Positions 9,533-18,205 are shown, counted from the stretch's first letter. The stretch is DNA of 64,000 nt from Stutzerimonas stutzeri (GCA_002345575.1 DDVX01000004.1:186001-250000), one strand, 5' to 3'. Numbers and translations: made by a program. The notes: a model not told the origin generated them from the letters alone.

Positions 9533-10267
9533 ATGAAACTGAGCCAAGGTATGTTTTCCAGAGCCGTACTCGGCTTTGTCATGGCAGGCAGCATTCTGCT
9601 GAGCGGCTGCGCCAGCACCGGGAGCCTGCTCACCGACAGCTCGGTCCCGGCCGCCGACCCGCGCCTGACCCAGGGCAATGACGCCGCGTTCTTCAGCAAA
9701 TCAGGCTTCACTGCCTGCGCCGGTGCCGCCAGCGTCGGGGTGCTGGCCTGCGCCCTGTCCAACTCCAGCAACAAGGCCGCCTGCGCCGTGGTCGCCGGCC
9801 TCGCTGCCTGCGGCGTAGCCATGGGCGCCAACTACTACTACGACCAGCGTCGCAGCCAGTACGCCAACACCGCCGAGCGCCTGGGGGTGATGAGCGCTGA
9901 CATCCAGAAAGACACGGAAAATGTCGTCGCCCGTACCGAAACCATGCAGCGCGTCATCCGTGACGACGAGCAGAGCATCGCCGCCATCCAGAAGTCGATC
10001 AAGAACAAGCAGCTGGACAAGGTCCAGGCCGAGCAGGAGTTGGCTGGTGTCGACCAGAACCTGGCGCTGATGCGCAAGGAACTGGCCAATATGCGCAACA
10101 AGGTCAGCGAATACGAGAAGACCGCCAAGCTTGAGCGCGAAAGCGGTGCCGGCACCGATGTGGTCAAGATCGAAGAGGAGATCGGCAAGATGAACCTCAA
10201 GGTCGCGGCCCTGCAGCAGGAAGTCGATGGCCTCTATAGCCAGCGCTCCGCGATCACCCTGGGCTGA
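9533..10267 (+). CDS. Lipoprotein with a long coiled coil, TagQ-like position
   Basis: The ATG at 9533 has AGGAG 7 bases upstream. The 244-residue product has a lipoprotein signal with lipobox LLSGC, placing the lipidated cysteine at residue 26. The residue after it is Ala, which favours outer-membrane sorting. Residues 60-100 are small, Cys/Ala/Gly-rich and hydrophobic. Residues 110-240 form a coiled coil. In P. aeruginosa the Tag system has an outer-membrane lipoprotein, TagQ, that holds TagR. This protein has the matching location but no sequence similarity that I can confirm by eye. It follows the FGE-fold gene by 40 bases and precedes a second lipoprotein gene by 10 bases. Confidence 0.65.
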   Translation: MKLSQGMFSRAVLGFVMAGSILLSGCASTGSLLTDSSVPAADPRLTQGNDAAFFSKSGFTACAGAASVGVLACALSNSSNKAACAVVAGLAACGVAMGANYYYDQRRSQYANTAERLGVMSADIQKDTENVVARTETMQRVIRDDEQSIAAIQKSIKNKQLDKVQAEQELAGVDQNLALMRKELANMRNKVSEYEKTAKLERESGAGTDVVKIEEEIGKMNLKVAALQQEVDGLYSQRSAITLG

Positions 10268-10277
10268 GGCGACGCAC

Positions 10278-10772
10278 ATGATCTTTCGACTGTTGTTTGG
10301 CGCCCTCGCGGCGCTGACGCTGGCCGGTTGCGCCACCGCACCGGCCAACTGCAACTCCGCCAACAATGACGCGAGCCTGATCGCCAAGATGCAATGCGAC
10401 CACTCCGGCGGTTACAGCGCGCAGATTCGCCAGCGTGAGCAGGAGCTGCTGGATGCCCGGGCGGAAAACGAACTGTTCCACCGGGTATACGAGGAGATCA
10501 GCGCACAACAGCAGGCCACTCGCCAGAGCCTGGACGCCCAGCGTCAGCGGCAGGCCAGCCTGCAGCAGTCGCTGAATAGCCTGTTGAGCCAGCTCAAGGG
10601 TCGCCATGCCAACAAAAGCCAGGTCCAGCAGCAGATCGCCACGCTGGAACAGGACCTCCAGCGCAGCCCGACCAGCGGTGGCAGTGCCGCCGACATAGCC
10701 GCGCGCCAGCAGGAACTCAAGGCGCTGCAGCAAAAGGTCAGCCGTCTGCAACTGAGCCTGGGCTACGAGTAA
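10278..10772 (+). CDS. Small coiled-coil lipoprotein
   Basis: I placed the start at ATG 10278, which begins a lipoprotein signal (lipobox LTLAGC, Cys at residue 18). An earlier in-frame start would lie within the preceding gene. The 164-residue product is almost all heptad-like helix from about residue 45, rich in Gln, Arg and Leu. It looks like a shortened partner or paralogue of the preceding lipoprotein. The gene ends 17 bases before a strong terminator hairpin, so it is the last gene of the first transcription unit. No family name can be given. Confidence 0.6.
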   Translation: MIFRLLFGALAALTLAGCATAPANCNSANNDASLIAKMQCDHSGGYSAQIRQREQELLDARAENELFHRVYEEISAQQQATRQSLDAQRQRQASLQQSLNSLLSQLKGRHANKSQVQQQIATLEQDLQRSPTSGGSAADIAARQQELKALQQKVSRLQLSLGYE

Positions 10773-10789
10773 CAGGCCCCTCGCCTCCA

Positions 10790-10820
10790 AAGGCCGTCCT
10801 CGCTGACGGCCTTCATTTTT
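10790..10820 (+). terminator. Rho-independent terminator after the Tag-like lipoproteins
   Basis: AAGGCCGTC (10790-10798) pairs with GACGGCCTT (10805-10813) across a 6-base loop and is followed by CATTTTT. It ends the operon that starts upstream of the window. The following vWFA gene starts 15 bases after the T tract, so it probably relies on partial read-through. Confidence 0.8.
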
Positions 10821-10834
10821 CAGGAATTCGCTTC

Positions 10835-12076
10835 ATGCAGCGGGTGACACGCGACTCGGCAACCTATCCCCAGCAGGCGCTGTCGGCACTCGACGCTAAG
10901 GTCGAGCTGATACGCCGGCATTTCCCTCCCAGCGTCGCCAGCCTGTACGCCACGCCGCGAACCGGCGACGACGGAAGTTTGCAGTGGTGGTCGGAACTTG
11001 CGGGCCAGCCGCATCCCTACGCCGAACTGAATGCCGACCAGCAGAGTCGGCTGCTGGAAAAATACCAGCAGCGCCAGCATGCCATTGGCCATCTGTCCAA
11101 CGAGCTGCAGAGCCGTGGCCAGAGCGACACCGCCAACAGCCTGCGCAGCCTGATCGGTGCGCCGGATCTGGCCAACCTCTACAGCCTCAACGACGAACCC
11201 TTGGTGGTGCGCTGGGGCCTACCGCCGCCTCCGGTCGTACCGGCGGCACCTTCGCTGCAACCCCAACCAACGCCTGTACCACGCAAACGCTGGTGGCTGC
11301 GCCTGCCACTGTGTTGGCTACTGTTGCCTTTGCTGTTGCTTGTGCTGCTCTGGCTGCTCTGGTTCTGGCGGGGTTACCTGCTGCACCTGATCAACCCCAC
11401 GCCGATGACCAGCTATGCGTGCCAACCAGAAGGTGCGCGCGCACCGGATTTCGCCGTGGTGCTGGACACCTCCGGGTCGATGAACCTCAATATCGACGCC
11501 TCGGCCGAGGACGAACGATGGATCAATACCCTCGGCGGAAACCTGCCGGACAGCAACCCGCGCCGTGCACGAGTACTCAGCGAGCCAACCCGGCTGTCGG
11601 TTGCAAAGCAAGCTTTCTCCGGCATGCTCGACAATCTGCACCCCGCTATCGACACCCGGCTGATCACCTTCGATGGGTGCTACAACCAGATCGACCAGGG
11701 CCTGTTCAACCAAAGCCAGCGGGCTCAGCTGAAACGCGGCGTGCAGCAGCTCGGCGCCAATGACGGCACGCCACTGGCCAGCAGCCTGGAACTCGCCGCC
11801 AGCCAGGTCGATGGTCGTCTGCACGATGCATTGATAGTGATGTTCGTTGATGGCGAAGACGGTTGCGAGCGCAACGCCTGCGCCGTGTCACGCAGCATCG
11901 CCCGCCAGCAACCGCGGCTGCGGGTCAACGTGGTCAATATCAGCGACAGCGAGCTATCCAACTGCATCGCCGAGAATACCGGGGGCCGCGTCTATACCGC
12001 ACGCAATGCAGCGGAGGTGGAAAGCATGTTGCGTGATGCCAGCGAAGAAGTTTCTGCCAATCCGGGATGCTCATAA
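10835..12076 (+). CDS. Membrane-anchored vWFA-domain protein
   Basis: The protein has 413 residues. Residues 1-128 are soluble and helical, a proline-rich stretch follows (129-150), and one transmembrane helix spans about 154-178. The rest is a vWFA domain with a canonical metal-binding motif DTSGS at 211-215 and several cysteines (CYN, CERNAC, SNC) that suggest periplasmic disulfides. It has the same soluble-linker-helix-periplasm design as the 349-residue protein at 3012-4061. It lies after the terminator of the SrfBC/Tag-like operon on the same strand and has no other obvious partner, so I treat it as part of the same system with moderate confidence. Confidence 0.6.
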   Translation: MQRVTRDSATYPQQALSALDAKVELIRRHFPPSVASLYATPRTGDDGSLQWWSELAGQPHPYAELNADQQSRLLEKYQQRQHAIGHLSNELQSRGQSDTANSLRSLIGAPDLANLYSLNDEPLVVRWGLPPPPVVPAAPSLQPQPTPVPRKRWWLRLPLCWLLLPLLLLVLLWLLWFWRGYLLHLINPTPMTSYACQPEGARAPDFAVVLDTSGSMNLNIDASAEDERWINTLGGNLPDSNPRRARVLSEPTRLSVAKQAFSGMLDNLHPAIDTRLITFDGCYNQIDQGLFNQSQRAQLKRGVQQLGANDGTPLASSLELAASQVDGRLHDALIVMFVDGEDGCERNACAVSRSIARQQPRLRVNVVNISDSELSNCIAENTGGRVYTARNAAEVESMLRDASEEVSANPGCS

Positions 12077-12124
12077 CCCAACCCTCCGGCATCGACACAA
12101 GAAGCTGGTGCCCTGGTAGCTAAC

Positions 12125-12153
12125 GGCAGATGACCATTCAGCGGTCATCTGCC
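12125..12153. other. Perfect 11-bp hairpin at the end of the SrfBC/Tag-like block
   Basis: GGCAGATGACC (12125-12135) and GGTCATCTGCC (12143-12153) are perfect inverted repeats around a 7-base loop. No T tract follows on either strand. It may be an mRNA 3'-end stabiliser or a protein-binding site. The position, 49 bases after the last vWFA gene, supports a 3'-end role. Confidence 0.5.
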
Positions 12154-12247
12154 GCGCAGCGATGAACGGCAGAAAACCAGCGTCAGCAAAGTGACAAAAT
12201 GACATCACTGATGCACGCAACCATCCCGATGCTCTGAGTGACTGTCC

Positions 12248-12454
12248 ATGCCCGCTGATAAACGCTATTCCATCATTCTCGAACACACCGGCCAGGTTCT
12301 GCTCGAGCACGCTCCGCTGCCGCAGATCGAAGCGTTCTGGGACGCCAACGACACGCTTTACTTCGGTCTACGTATCGAAGACGAACAAAGCGACCATGCC
12401 CGGGTGTTCGTCACCGATGTGGCCCCCGAGGAAGAAGAGACCGTCTTCGCCTAG
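12248..12454 (+). CDS. Small acidic hypothetical protein
   Basis: The 68-residue product starts MPADKRYSIILEHTG and ends in a run of acidic residues (EEEETVFA). It has no signal peptide, cysteine or membrane segment. Strand-rich, regular sequence and Pseudomonas-like codon use support it as real, though no good ribosome binding site is visible. It lies 61 bases before mdcR on the same strand. I do not recognise a family. Confidence 0.5.
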   Translation: MPADKRYSIILEHTGQVLLEHAPLPQIEAFWDANDTLYFGLRIEDEQSDHARVFVTDVAPEEEETVFA

Positions 12455-12515
12455 GCATTTGGTCCGAGCTGCTGCTTGTTAGGCATAATCGTCTGCTCGC
12501 AAGTGGAGCAATGGC

Positions 12516-13457
12516 ATGCAGATCGACGAAGAATTGACCCTGAAGAAGCTGGAAGTGTTTCTGGCCTTCATGCGCAATGGCAGCTTGAGCAAGGCCGCTG
12601 CCGAGCTGAACACCAGCAACGTCAGCGTGCACCGCGCCATCCACTCGCTGGAAAGCTCCCTGCGCTGCCCGCTGTTCAAACGCGAAGGTCGCAACCTCAT
12701 ACCGCTGGAAAGCGCCTTCGTGCTGGAAGAGCGGGCCTTGCAACTGGTCAAGGACGTTGTCGAAACAGTACGCCAGACACGCGAGGCGGCGGGCTTTTCG
12801 TCGGAACGCTTCAAGCTCGGTGCGCTCTACTCGCTGACGGTAAAAACCGTTCCGCAGTTGATCATGGGGCTGAAGCTGAGGCGCAGTGAGCTCAACATCG
12901 ACCTGATCCTCGGCTCCAACGTCGACCTGCTGTACAAGCTGAAGAACATGGAGCTGGACGCGATCCTGATCTCTCTTGATGACAGCCTGATAAATCCCGA
13001 CTGCGAGCAATTGCTGCTGTTCGCCGATGACATCTTTCTCGCGGTACCCACTGACTCGCCCTTCGCTGAGCAGGCAGAGGTGGACCTGGCCGACCTGCGC
13101 GACTCTACGTTCATTACCCTTACCCAAGGATTCGCCACCCATCGCGACAGTGCGCGAGTGTTCAGCCTGGCCGGTTTCGAGCCAAACGTTGGCATGCAGG
13201 TCAACGATATTTTCACGCTGCTCAGCATGGTCAGCTCGGGGGTTGGTTATGCCCTTCTTCCGGGGCGGGTCGCAGCGGTCTACGAAAACCGTATCCGCTT
13301 GATTCCCCTACAGGCCAAATACCGCCTTCAGCAGCAGATCGGCGTCGTGTTCCTGAAGGCCAAGGAGCGCGATCCAAACCTGCTCGCGCTCGTCGCCGAA
13401 TGCAGGATGTTCCGCGGCAGATATCGTCCCCATGATGGGGCATTGCTGGATCGTTAA
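12516..13457 (+). CDS. mdcR: LysR-type regulator of malonate utilisation
   Basis: The 313-residue protein has an N-terminal winged helix-turn-helix (about residues 8-67, including SLSKAAAELNTSNVSVHRAI) and a C-terminal effector domain. The start has GTGGAG 7 bases upstream. Several stretches (LYSLTVKTVPQLIMGLKLRR, TQGFATHRD, GVGYALLPGR) match what I recall of the Pseudomonas MdcR protein, which activates the malonate decarboxylase operon. In other pseudomonads mdcR sits next to mdcM. Here it is separated from the mdc operon by a TRAP transporter, cstA and a chemoreceptor gene, but remains at the edge of the same island. A candidate operator overlaps its stop codon. Confidence 0.8.
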   Translation: MQIDEELTLKKLEVFLAFMRNGSLSKAAAELNTSNVSVHRAIHSLESSLRCPLFKREGRNLIPLESAFVLEERALQLVKDVVETVRQTREAAGFSSERFKLGALYSLTVKTVPQLIMGLKLRRSELNIDLILGSNVDLLYKLKNMELDAILISLDDSLINPDCEQLLLFADDIFLAVPTDSPFAEQAEVDLADLRDSTFITLTQGFATHRDSARVFSLAGFEPNVGMQVNDIFTLLSMVSSGVGYALLPGRVAAVYENRIRLIPLQAKYRLQQQIGVVFLKAKERDPNLLALVAECRMFRGRYRPHDGALLDR

Positions 13458-13472
13458 CCTTTCCGTAACGAT
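13450..13472. promoter_or_regulatory. Candidate MdcR operator upstream of dctP
   Basis: ATCGTTA (13450-13456) and TAACGAT (13466-13472) form a 7-bp inverted repeat with a 9-base spacer. The core TTA-N9-TAA contains a T-N11-A, the LysR-type box. The same core spacing is found before mdcA at 28122-28142. It overlaps the mdcR stop and lies about 160 bases before dctP. Confidence 0.5.
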
Positions 13473-13525
13473 AGTAGGACAGTCTTAATTGTTCCGCTCC
13501 CTTGCGCGCGCTAGCCTGCAGTGGA

Positions 13526-13545
13526 CTCGGGCATGGAGGCCCGAG
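13526..13545 (+). other. Hairpin in the dctP leader
   Basis: CTCGGGC (13526-13532) pairs with GCCCGAG (13539-13545) around ATGGAG. No T tract follows. It may slow transcription between mdcR and dctP or shape the dctP leader. Confidence 0.35.
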
Positions 13546-13629
13546 CAATAAGAAGATTTCTCTGTGACGTAATAAAAATAACTATGAGCCGCTTACCGCG
13601 CCTCTGAAGTGTCAATCCAGGAGATTCCA

Positions 13630-14622
13630 ATGAAAGCCCTACTCCGTACCTCGGTCGCGGCTGCGCTGCTGGCCGCCAGCATCCCCGCCATGGCTGAAAC
13701 CGTCCTGCGCGCCTCTCACCAGTTCCCTGGTAACCAGGGGGACCCACGCGATGAAATGGTGCAGATAATTGCCCGCGAAGTCGCTGCCGCCGATGTCGGC
13801 CTGAAAATCCAGATCTACCCGGCTTCGTCCCTGTACAAAGCCAACGAGCAATGGGGCGCAATGACTCGCGGCCAGCTCGACATGACGGCCTTGCCGCTGG
13901 ACTATGCATCCGGACGCGTGCCGCAGTTCTCCGCAACGCTGATGCCGGGACTGGTCAAGAACTACGCCCACGCCCAACGCCTGAACGATTCCGACTTCAT
14001 GAAGGAAATCCACGCGCTGGCCGAGAAGAACGGCGCGATCATTCTCGCCAACGCCTGGCTAGCTGGCGGATTTGCCTCCAAGGAACACTGCATTACCTCC
14101 CCCGAAACCATCAAGGGACAGGTGATCCGTGCCGCCGGACCAGCGTTCGAGAACATGCTCGCCGCCGCCGGCGCTTCGATCTCCTCGATGCCGTCTTCGG
14201 AAATCTACACCGGCATGCAGACCGGCGTGCTTGATGCGGCTAACACCTCCAATGACAGCTTCGTCTCGTACCGCCTGTACGAACAGGTGAAATGCCTGAC
14301 CGCTCCGGGCGACAACGCTCTGTGGTTCATGTACGAGCCCGTGCTGATCTCCAAGCGCAGCTTCGAGCGTCTGACTCCGGAGCAGAAGGAAGCGATGCTG
14401 GCTGCAGCCGCCAAGGCCGAAGCCTACTTCGCCGAGGAAGGCCCAAAAGGCGAGCAACGCATGAACGAGACCTTCACCAAGGCTGGTGTGGAAGTGGTGA
14501 GCCTGAGCAAGGAACAACACGACGCCTGGATGCAGGTGGCCCGCGAGTCTTCCTACCAGTACTTCGCCGAGAAGGTCAAAGGCGGCAAAGAACTTCTAGA
14601 TAAGGCACTTGCCGTGCAGTGA
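13630..14622 (+). CDS. dctP: TRAP transporter periplasmic binding protein, DctP family
   Basis: I chose ATG 13630 (AGGAG 7 bases upstream), which starts a standard Sec signal peptide cut after AMA. The 330-residue product is a DctP-type solute receptor. The region around residues 150-170 (IKGQVIRAAGPAFENML) carries the arginine that normally binds the substrate carboxylate. It is followed by dctQ and dctM, making a complete TRAP system driven by a sodium gradient. The position between mdcR and the mdc genes points to malonate or a related dicarboxylate as substrate. That is context inference, as TRAP substrates cannot be read from sequence by eye. Confidence 0.85.
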   Translation: MKALLRTSVAAALLAASIPAMAETVLRASHQFPGNQGDPRDEMVQIIAREVAAADVGLKIQIYPASSLYKANEQWGAMTRGQLDMTALPLDYASGRVPQFSATLMPGLVKNYAHAQRLNDSDFMKEIHALAEKNGAIILANAWLAGGFASKEHCITSPETIKGQVIRAAGPAFENMLAAAGASISSMPSSEIYTGMQTGVLDAANTSNDSFVSYRLYEQVKCLTAPGDNALWFMYEPVLISKRSFERLTPEQKEAMLAAAAKAEAYFAEEGPKGEQRMNETFTKAGVEVVSLSKEQHDAWMQVARESSYQYFAEKVKGGKELLDKALAVQ

Positions 14623-14711
14623 TACCCCAACGGTCGCTCCCCCAGCGGCCCTCACTGCGTTCGCGCCCGTTCCGTGGCTTCTACTGTACGGCGCGGGCTC
14701 CAGGAGTTTTT

Positions 14712-15281
14712 ATGTCCAGACGTCTTATTAGCGTCATCGAGGCGCTATCGCGACTCGGTGGTGTCAGCGCCGTGATCCTGCTGATCGTCGCTATGGTGGT
14801 CATGTGCCAGATGATCCTTATGCGCTACCTGTTCAGGGCGCCCACCATCTGGCAGACCGAGGTCGTGGTATTCGCCGCCACCGCGGCGATCTTCATCGGT
14901 GCGCCCTACGTCCTGATGAAGAAGGGCCACGTCGGCGTCGATGTGATCGAGCTGATGCTCTCGCCGCCCAACCGTCGGCGCATGCAATGCCTCGGTGCGG
15001 TGCTGGGCCTGATGTTCTGCCTACTGATGAGCGCGGCTAGCGGCATCTATGTCTATGAGGCCTGGGAAGGTGGCTGGACTACCCCGACCATCGCGGCCAT
15101 TCCGCTGTGGATCCCCGCAACGCCGATGCTGGTGGGCTTCGGCCTGCTGTGCCTGCAATACGTGGTGGAGCTGATGAAAATGATTCGCCCTGAACTGGCC
15201 ATCCCGCTGCAGCAAAACGCTGAAGCCCAGAAGAACGAAGCCACCTTGCACAACCATCAGAATGTGGGAGAAGCGCCATGA
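14712..15281 (+). CDS. dctQ: TRAP transporter small membrane subunit, DctQ family
   Basis: ATG 14712 has AGGAG 5 bases upstream and gives 189 residues. An earlier in-frame start near 14619 would add an arginine-rich, non-membrane leader and is unlikely. Four transmembrane helices lie within residues 10-165, the usual DctQ layout. MRYLF after helix 1 and the LMKKGHVGVDV segment are typical of DctQ. The hydrophilic tail from 170 is Gln/Asn-rich. The stop overlaps dctM by ATGA, as is usual for TRAP membrane subunits that act as one complex. Confidence 0.85.
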   Translation: MSRRLISVIEALSRLGGVSAVILLIVAMVVMCQMILMRYLFRAPTIWQTEVVVFAATAAIFIGAPYVLMKKGHVGVDVIELMLSPPNRRRMQCLGAVLGLMFCLLMSAASGIYVYEAWEGGWTTPTIAAIPLWIPATPMLVGFGLLCLQYVVELMKMIRPELAIPLQQNAEAQKNEATLHNHQNVGEAP

Positions 15282-16594
15282 CTCCAACTCTTGCAGGCGC
15301 GCTTCTGATTGGTGCCTTGCTCCTCTTCCTCGCCACCGGCATGCCGATCGCTTTCGCCCTTGGCCTCGCGGCCATGGGCGGTCTGTTCATGGCAATGGGG
15401 CCGGAAGTCATTGGCGTAGTGGCTGAAACCATGTTCGCCGGCATCGGCAACCTGGCCTTCGTCTCGATTCCGATGTTCGTGCTGATGGGCGCCATCGTTG
15501 CTGGCACGCCCGCCGGAGCTGACCTTTATCGTGCGCTAGACCGCTGGATGTACAAGGTGCCAGGTGGCCTGGTGCTGTCGAATATCGGCGCTTGCGCGGT
15601 ATTCTCCGGCATGACCGGCTCAAGCCCGGCCACTTGCGCGGCAATCGGAAAACTCGGCATTCCGGAGATGATCAATCGCGGCTACCCCGCCTCGGTGGCG
15701 ACGGGCTCGATTGCGGCCGGCGGCACCCTCGGCATTCTGCTGCCGCCTTCGGTGACCATGATTATCTACGGCATCGCCACCGAGACATCCATCGGCCGGT
15801 TGTTCCTCGCAGGCGTTCTGCCCGGTCTGATGCTGACGGCGATGTTCATGGCCTGGGCAATGATTGATGCACGTCGCAAGGGTTTCCACTTCGGCGCCGA
15901 GGGCGTGTACTACAGCCTGCGCGACAAATTGGCGGCGCTGCCTCGCATCCTGCCGCTGATGCTGATCATCCTGGGTGTGCTCTACGTGCTCTACGGTGGC
16001 GTGGCTACGCCTTCGGAAGCGGCTGGCGCAGGCGCCATGCTCACGCTGGTGGTGGTGGTGCTGGCCTACCGGCTGTTCAAGATGGGCACCTTCCGCAACA
16101 TCTTCGGCTCGGGCATGCGCGAAAGCGTGATGATCATGATGATCCTGGCCTCCGCCGAGCTGTTCGCCTTCGCGCTGTCGTCGCTGTACATCACACAGTC
16201 ACTGGCCGAGACGATTGCCAGCCTGGAAGTGAACCGCTGGGTGCTGATGGGCGTGATCAACGTGTTTCTTCTGGTAGCCGGGATGTTCCTGCCGCCGGTG
16301 GCAGTAATCGTGATGTCCGCACCGTTGCTGTTCCCCATCGTCGTGCAGGCCGGTTTCGACCCCTACTGGTTCGCAGTGGTGCTGACCATCAACATGGAGA
16401 TCGGGCTGATCACCCCGCCGTTGGGTCTGAACCTGTTTGTCATCAATGGGATTGCACCGCAGGTACCGACGCGGGAGATCCTTTGGGGAGCCCTACCCTA
16501 TGCGCTGGTCATGGTGCTGGCGATAGTCGTGCTGTGCCTGTTCCCGCAGATCGCTACCATCCTGCCGGACTATGTGATGGGTGAAGCCATCTAA
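15278..16594 (+). CDS. dctM: TRAP transporter large membrane subunit, DctM family
   Basis: The 438-residue protein is hydrophobic throughout, with about 12 transmembrane segments. It carries DctM hallmarks such as the SGMTGSSPATCAAIGK region (about residues 109-124), GGTLGILLPPSV (about 147-158) and TPPLGLNLFVINGI near 380. It is the channel subunit that couples sodium influx to uptake of substrate delivered by DctP. It overlaps dctQ by 4 bases and is followed 23 bases later by a strong terminator, so dctPQM is a closed unit. Confidence 0.88.
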   Translation: MTPTLAGALLIGALLLFLATGMPIAFALGLAAMGGLFMAMGPEVIGVVAETMFAGIGNLAFVSIPMFVLMGAIVAGTPAGADLYRALDRWMYKVPGGLVLSNIGACAVFSGMTGSSPATCAAIGKLGIPEMINRGYPASVATGSIAAGGTLGILLPPSVTMIIYGIATETSIGRLFLAGVLPGLMLTAMFMAWAMIDARRKGFHFGAEGVYYSLRDKLAALPRILPLMLIILGVLYVLYGGVATPSEAAGAGAMLTLVVVVLAYRLFKMGTFRNIFGSGMRESVMIMMILASAELFAFALSSLYITQSLAETIASLEVNRWVLMGVINVFLLVAGMFLPPVAVIVMSAPLLFPIVVQAGFDPYWFAVVLTINMEIGLITPPLGLNLFVINGIAPQVPTREILWGALPYALVMVLAIVVLCLFPQIATILPDYVMGEAI

Positions 16595-16617
16595 GGAAGA
16601 AATGCCATAGCCGTGTT

Positions 16618-16646
16618 GCGGGCTTCCTCGGAAGCCCGCTTTTTTT
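16618..16646 (+). terminator. Rho-independent terminator after dctM
   Basis: GCGGGCTTCC (16618-16627) pairs with GGAAGCCCGC (16630-16639), followed by seven T residues. It closes the dctPQM unit just before the convergent cstA-like gene. Confidence 0.88.
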
Positions 16647-16738
16647 ACGACTGCGTCGTGGACGCCTTCAGCCTCACGAGTAGGCTAAGGGCCCAGCGCG
16701 ACTGTTCAGTAGGAACATCGCGCCTTCGGCCCCCGGTT

Positions 16739-18205
16739 TTAAACGGCCACCGCAGTACGCTTACTGTTTTTAAACACCAGGCCAATCAAGCACACGACTG
16801 CCACCGCGATACCGATCGGCTTGCTGTACTCCATCGGCAGGTTCAAACCGATACCGGCCGTTGCGATGTAGCCCACCGTGATGGCTGTGCCGATCACCGC
16901 CGGGATACTGGCAATCCAGTGGAAGGTGCCTCTGTCGAACAGGTACTTGGTTGCCAGCCACAGCACGCTGGTCGACAGCAACATGTTGGAGAACGCGAAG
17001 TAGCGCCAGATCAGCGAGAAGTCCAGGAAGGTCATCAGATAGGCCACGCCTAGCAGCGGTACGGCCAACGCCAGCCGGTTGATGGTCGTCTGCGAAATCT
17101 TGAACGCATCCATGATGGTCAGGCGCAGCGAACGGAAGGCCGTGTCGCCGGACGTGATCGGAAAGACTGCAACGGCCAGAATCGCCATCACGCCGCCGAA
17201 CACACCCAGATAGCTGGTGGCAACATGATTGACTACCAGACCGGGGCCACCCTGATCCAGCATACCTTTCAGCTCAGCATAGCCGCCGGGGAACGCCGCG
17301 ATACCGGCCAGCGCCCAGACACAAGCCACGATGCCTTCGCAGGTCATGGCGCCGTAGAACACCGGGCGGGCATATTTCTCGTTGGTCAGGCAGCGGGCAA
17401 TCATCGGCGACTGGGTGGAGTGGAAACCACTGATAGCACCGCAGGTGATCGTCACGAACAACAGGGGCCATACCGGCAGGCCGTCAGGGTTGGGCGTGAG
17501 GAAATCGTGCTCCTGATGGTTATGCACGAAGAAATCGAAAATGCCCGATACCTGGGGCAGATTAGGCGCTTCCAGCAGCAAGGCCACGGCGACCAGCGTG
17601 GTCATCACGATCATCAGCAGGCCAAACGCCGGATACAGCTTGGTGATGATCTTGTCGATGGGCAGCAATGTCGCGAAGAAGTAATAGCCCAGGATCACCA
17701 GCACCCAGAACGTGTTACCGCCCAGAATGGTGCCCTCGAAAAACGACAGGTTACTCAGCAACCCGGCCGGGCTCATGATGAACACCACGCCAACGAAGAA
17801 CAGCAGCATGGCAGTGAACACCAGCATGCAGCCTTTAAACACCACGTTGTAATAGTGACCGGCAATTTCCGGCAGGCTCTTGCCATCTTCCTTCAGGCTC
17901 ATAACGCCCGAGAAATAGTCATGCACTGCGCCGCCAATCACGTTGCCCAGCACGATCCAGACCAGCGCGATCGGGCCGTACAAGGCACCCAGAATAGGAC
18001 CGAAGATGGGGCCCACACCGGCGACGTTGAGGAACTGGATCAGAAAGGCTTTGAAAGGACTGACAGGAACGTAGTCGACGCCGTCGCGCAGACGTTCCTG
18101 AGGGGTGATGGCCGTAGGATCTATGCCCGCCTGTTTTTCAACGAAGGGGCTATAGAACTTGTAGCCAAGAAAAAGTATCGCAAGGCTGATGAAAAAAAGG
18201 AGCAT
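16739..18205 (-). CDS. cstA: CstA-family carrier, short form
   Basis: The 488-residue membrane protein belongs to the carbon-starvation CstA family, seen in the N-terminal pattern FLNVAGVGPIFGPILGALYGP and in DYFSGVMSLKEDG and GFHSTQSPMIARCL. Family members such as E. coli CstA and BtsT (about 700 residues) import peptides or pyruvate. This is the shorter form, lacking roughly 200 residues. About 13 membrane segments are visible. It is convergent with dctM and shares the orientation of the malonate genes, separated from the chemoreceptor by 440 bases. Its substrate here is unknown, perhaps a carboxylate, given the neighbourhood. Confidence 0.82.
   Translation of the reverse strand: MLLFFISLAILFLGYKFYSPFVEKQAGIDPTAITPQERLRDGVDYVPVSPFKAFLIQFLNVAGVGPIFGPILGALYGPIALVWIVLGNVIGGAVHDYFSGVMSLKEDGKSLPEIAGHYYNVVFKGCMLVFTAMLLFFVGVVFIMSPAGLLSNLSFFEGTILGGNTFWVLVILGYYFFATLLPIDKIITKLYPAFGLLMIVMTTLVAVALLLEAPNLPQVSGIFDFFVHNHQEHDFLTPNPDGLPVWPLLFVTITCGAISGFHSTQSPMIARCLTNEKYARPVFYGAMTCEGIVACVWALAGIAAFPGGYAELKGMLDQGGPGLVVNHVATSYLGVFGGVMAILAVAVFPITSGDTAFRSLRLTIMDAFKISQTTINRLALAVPLLGVAYLMTFLDFSLIWRYFAFSNMLLSTSVLWLATKYLFDRGTFHWIASIPAVIGTAITVGYIATAGIGLNLPMEYSKPIGIAVAVVCLIGLVFKNSKRTAVAV

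Noticed and set aside
1..12076. Calling the first region a type VI secretion cluster
   Set aside because: Only regulatory Tag-like components are visible; no sheath, baseplate, ClpV, Hcp or VgrG gene is present in the window.
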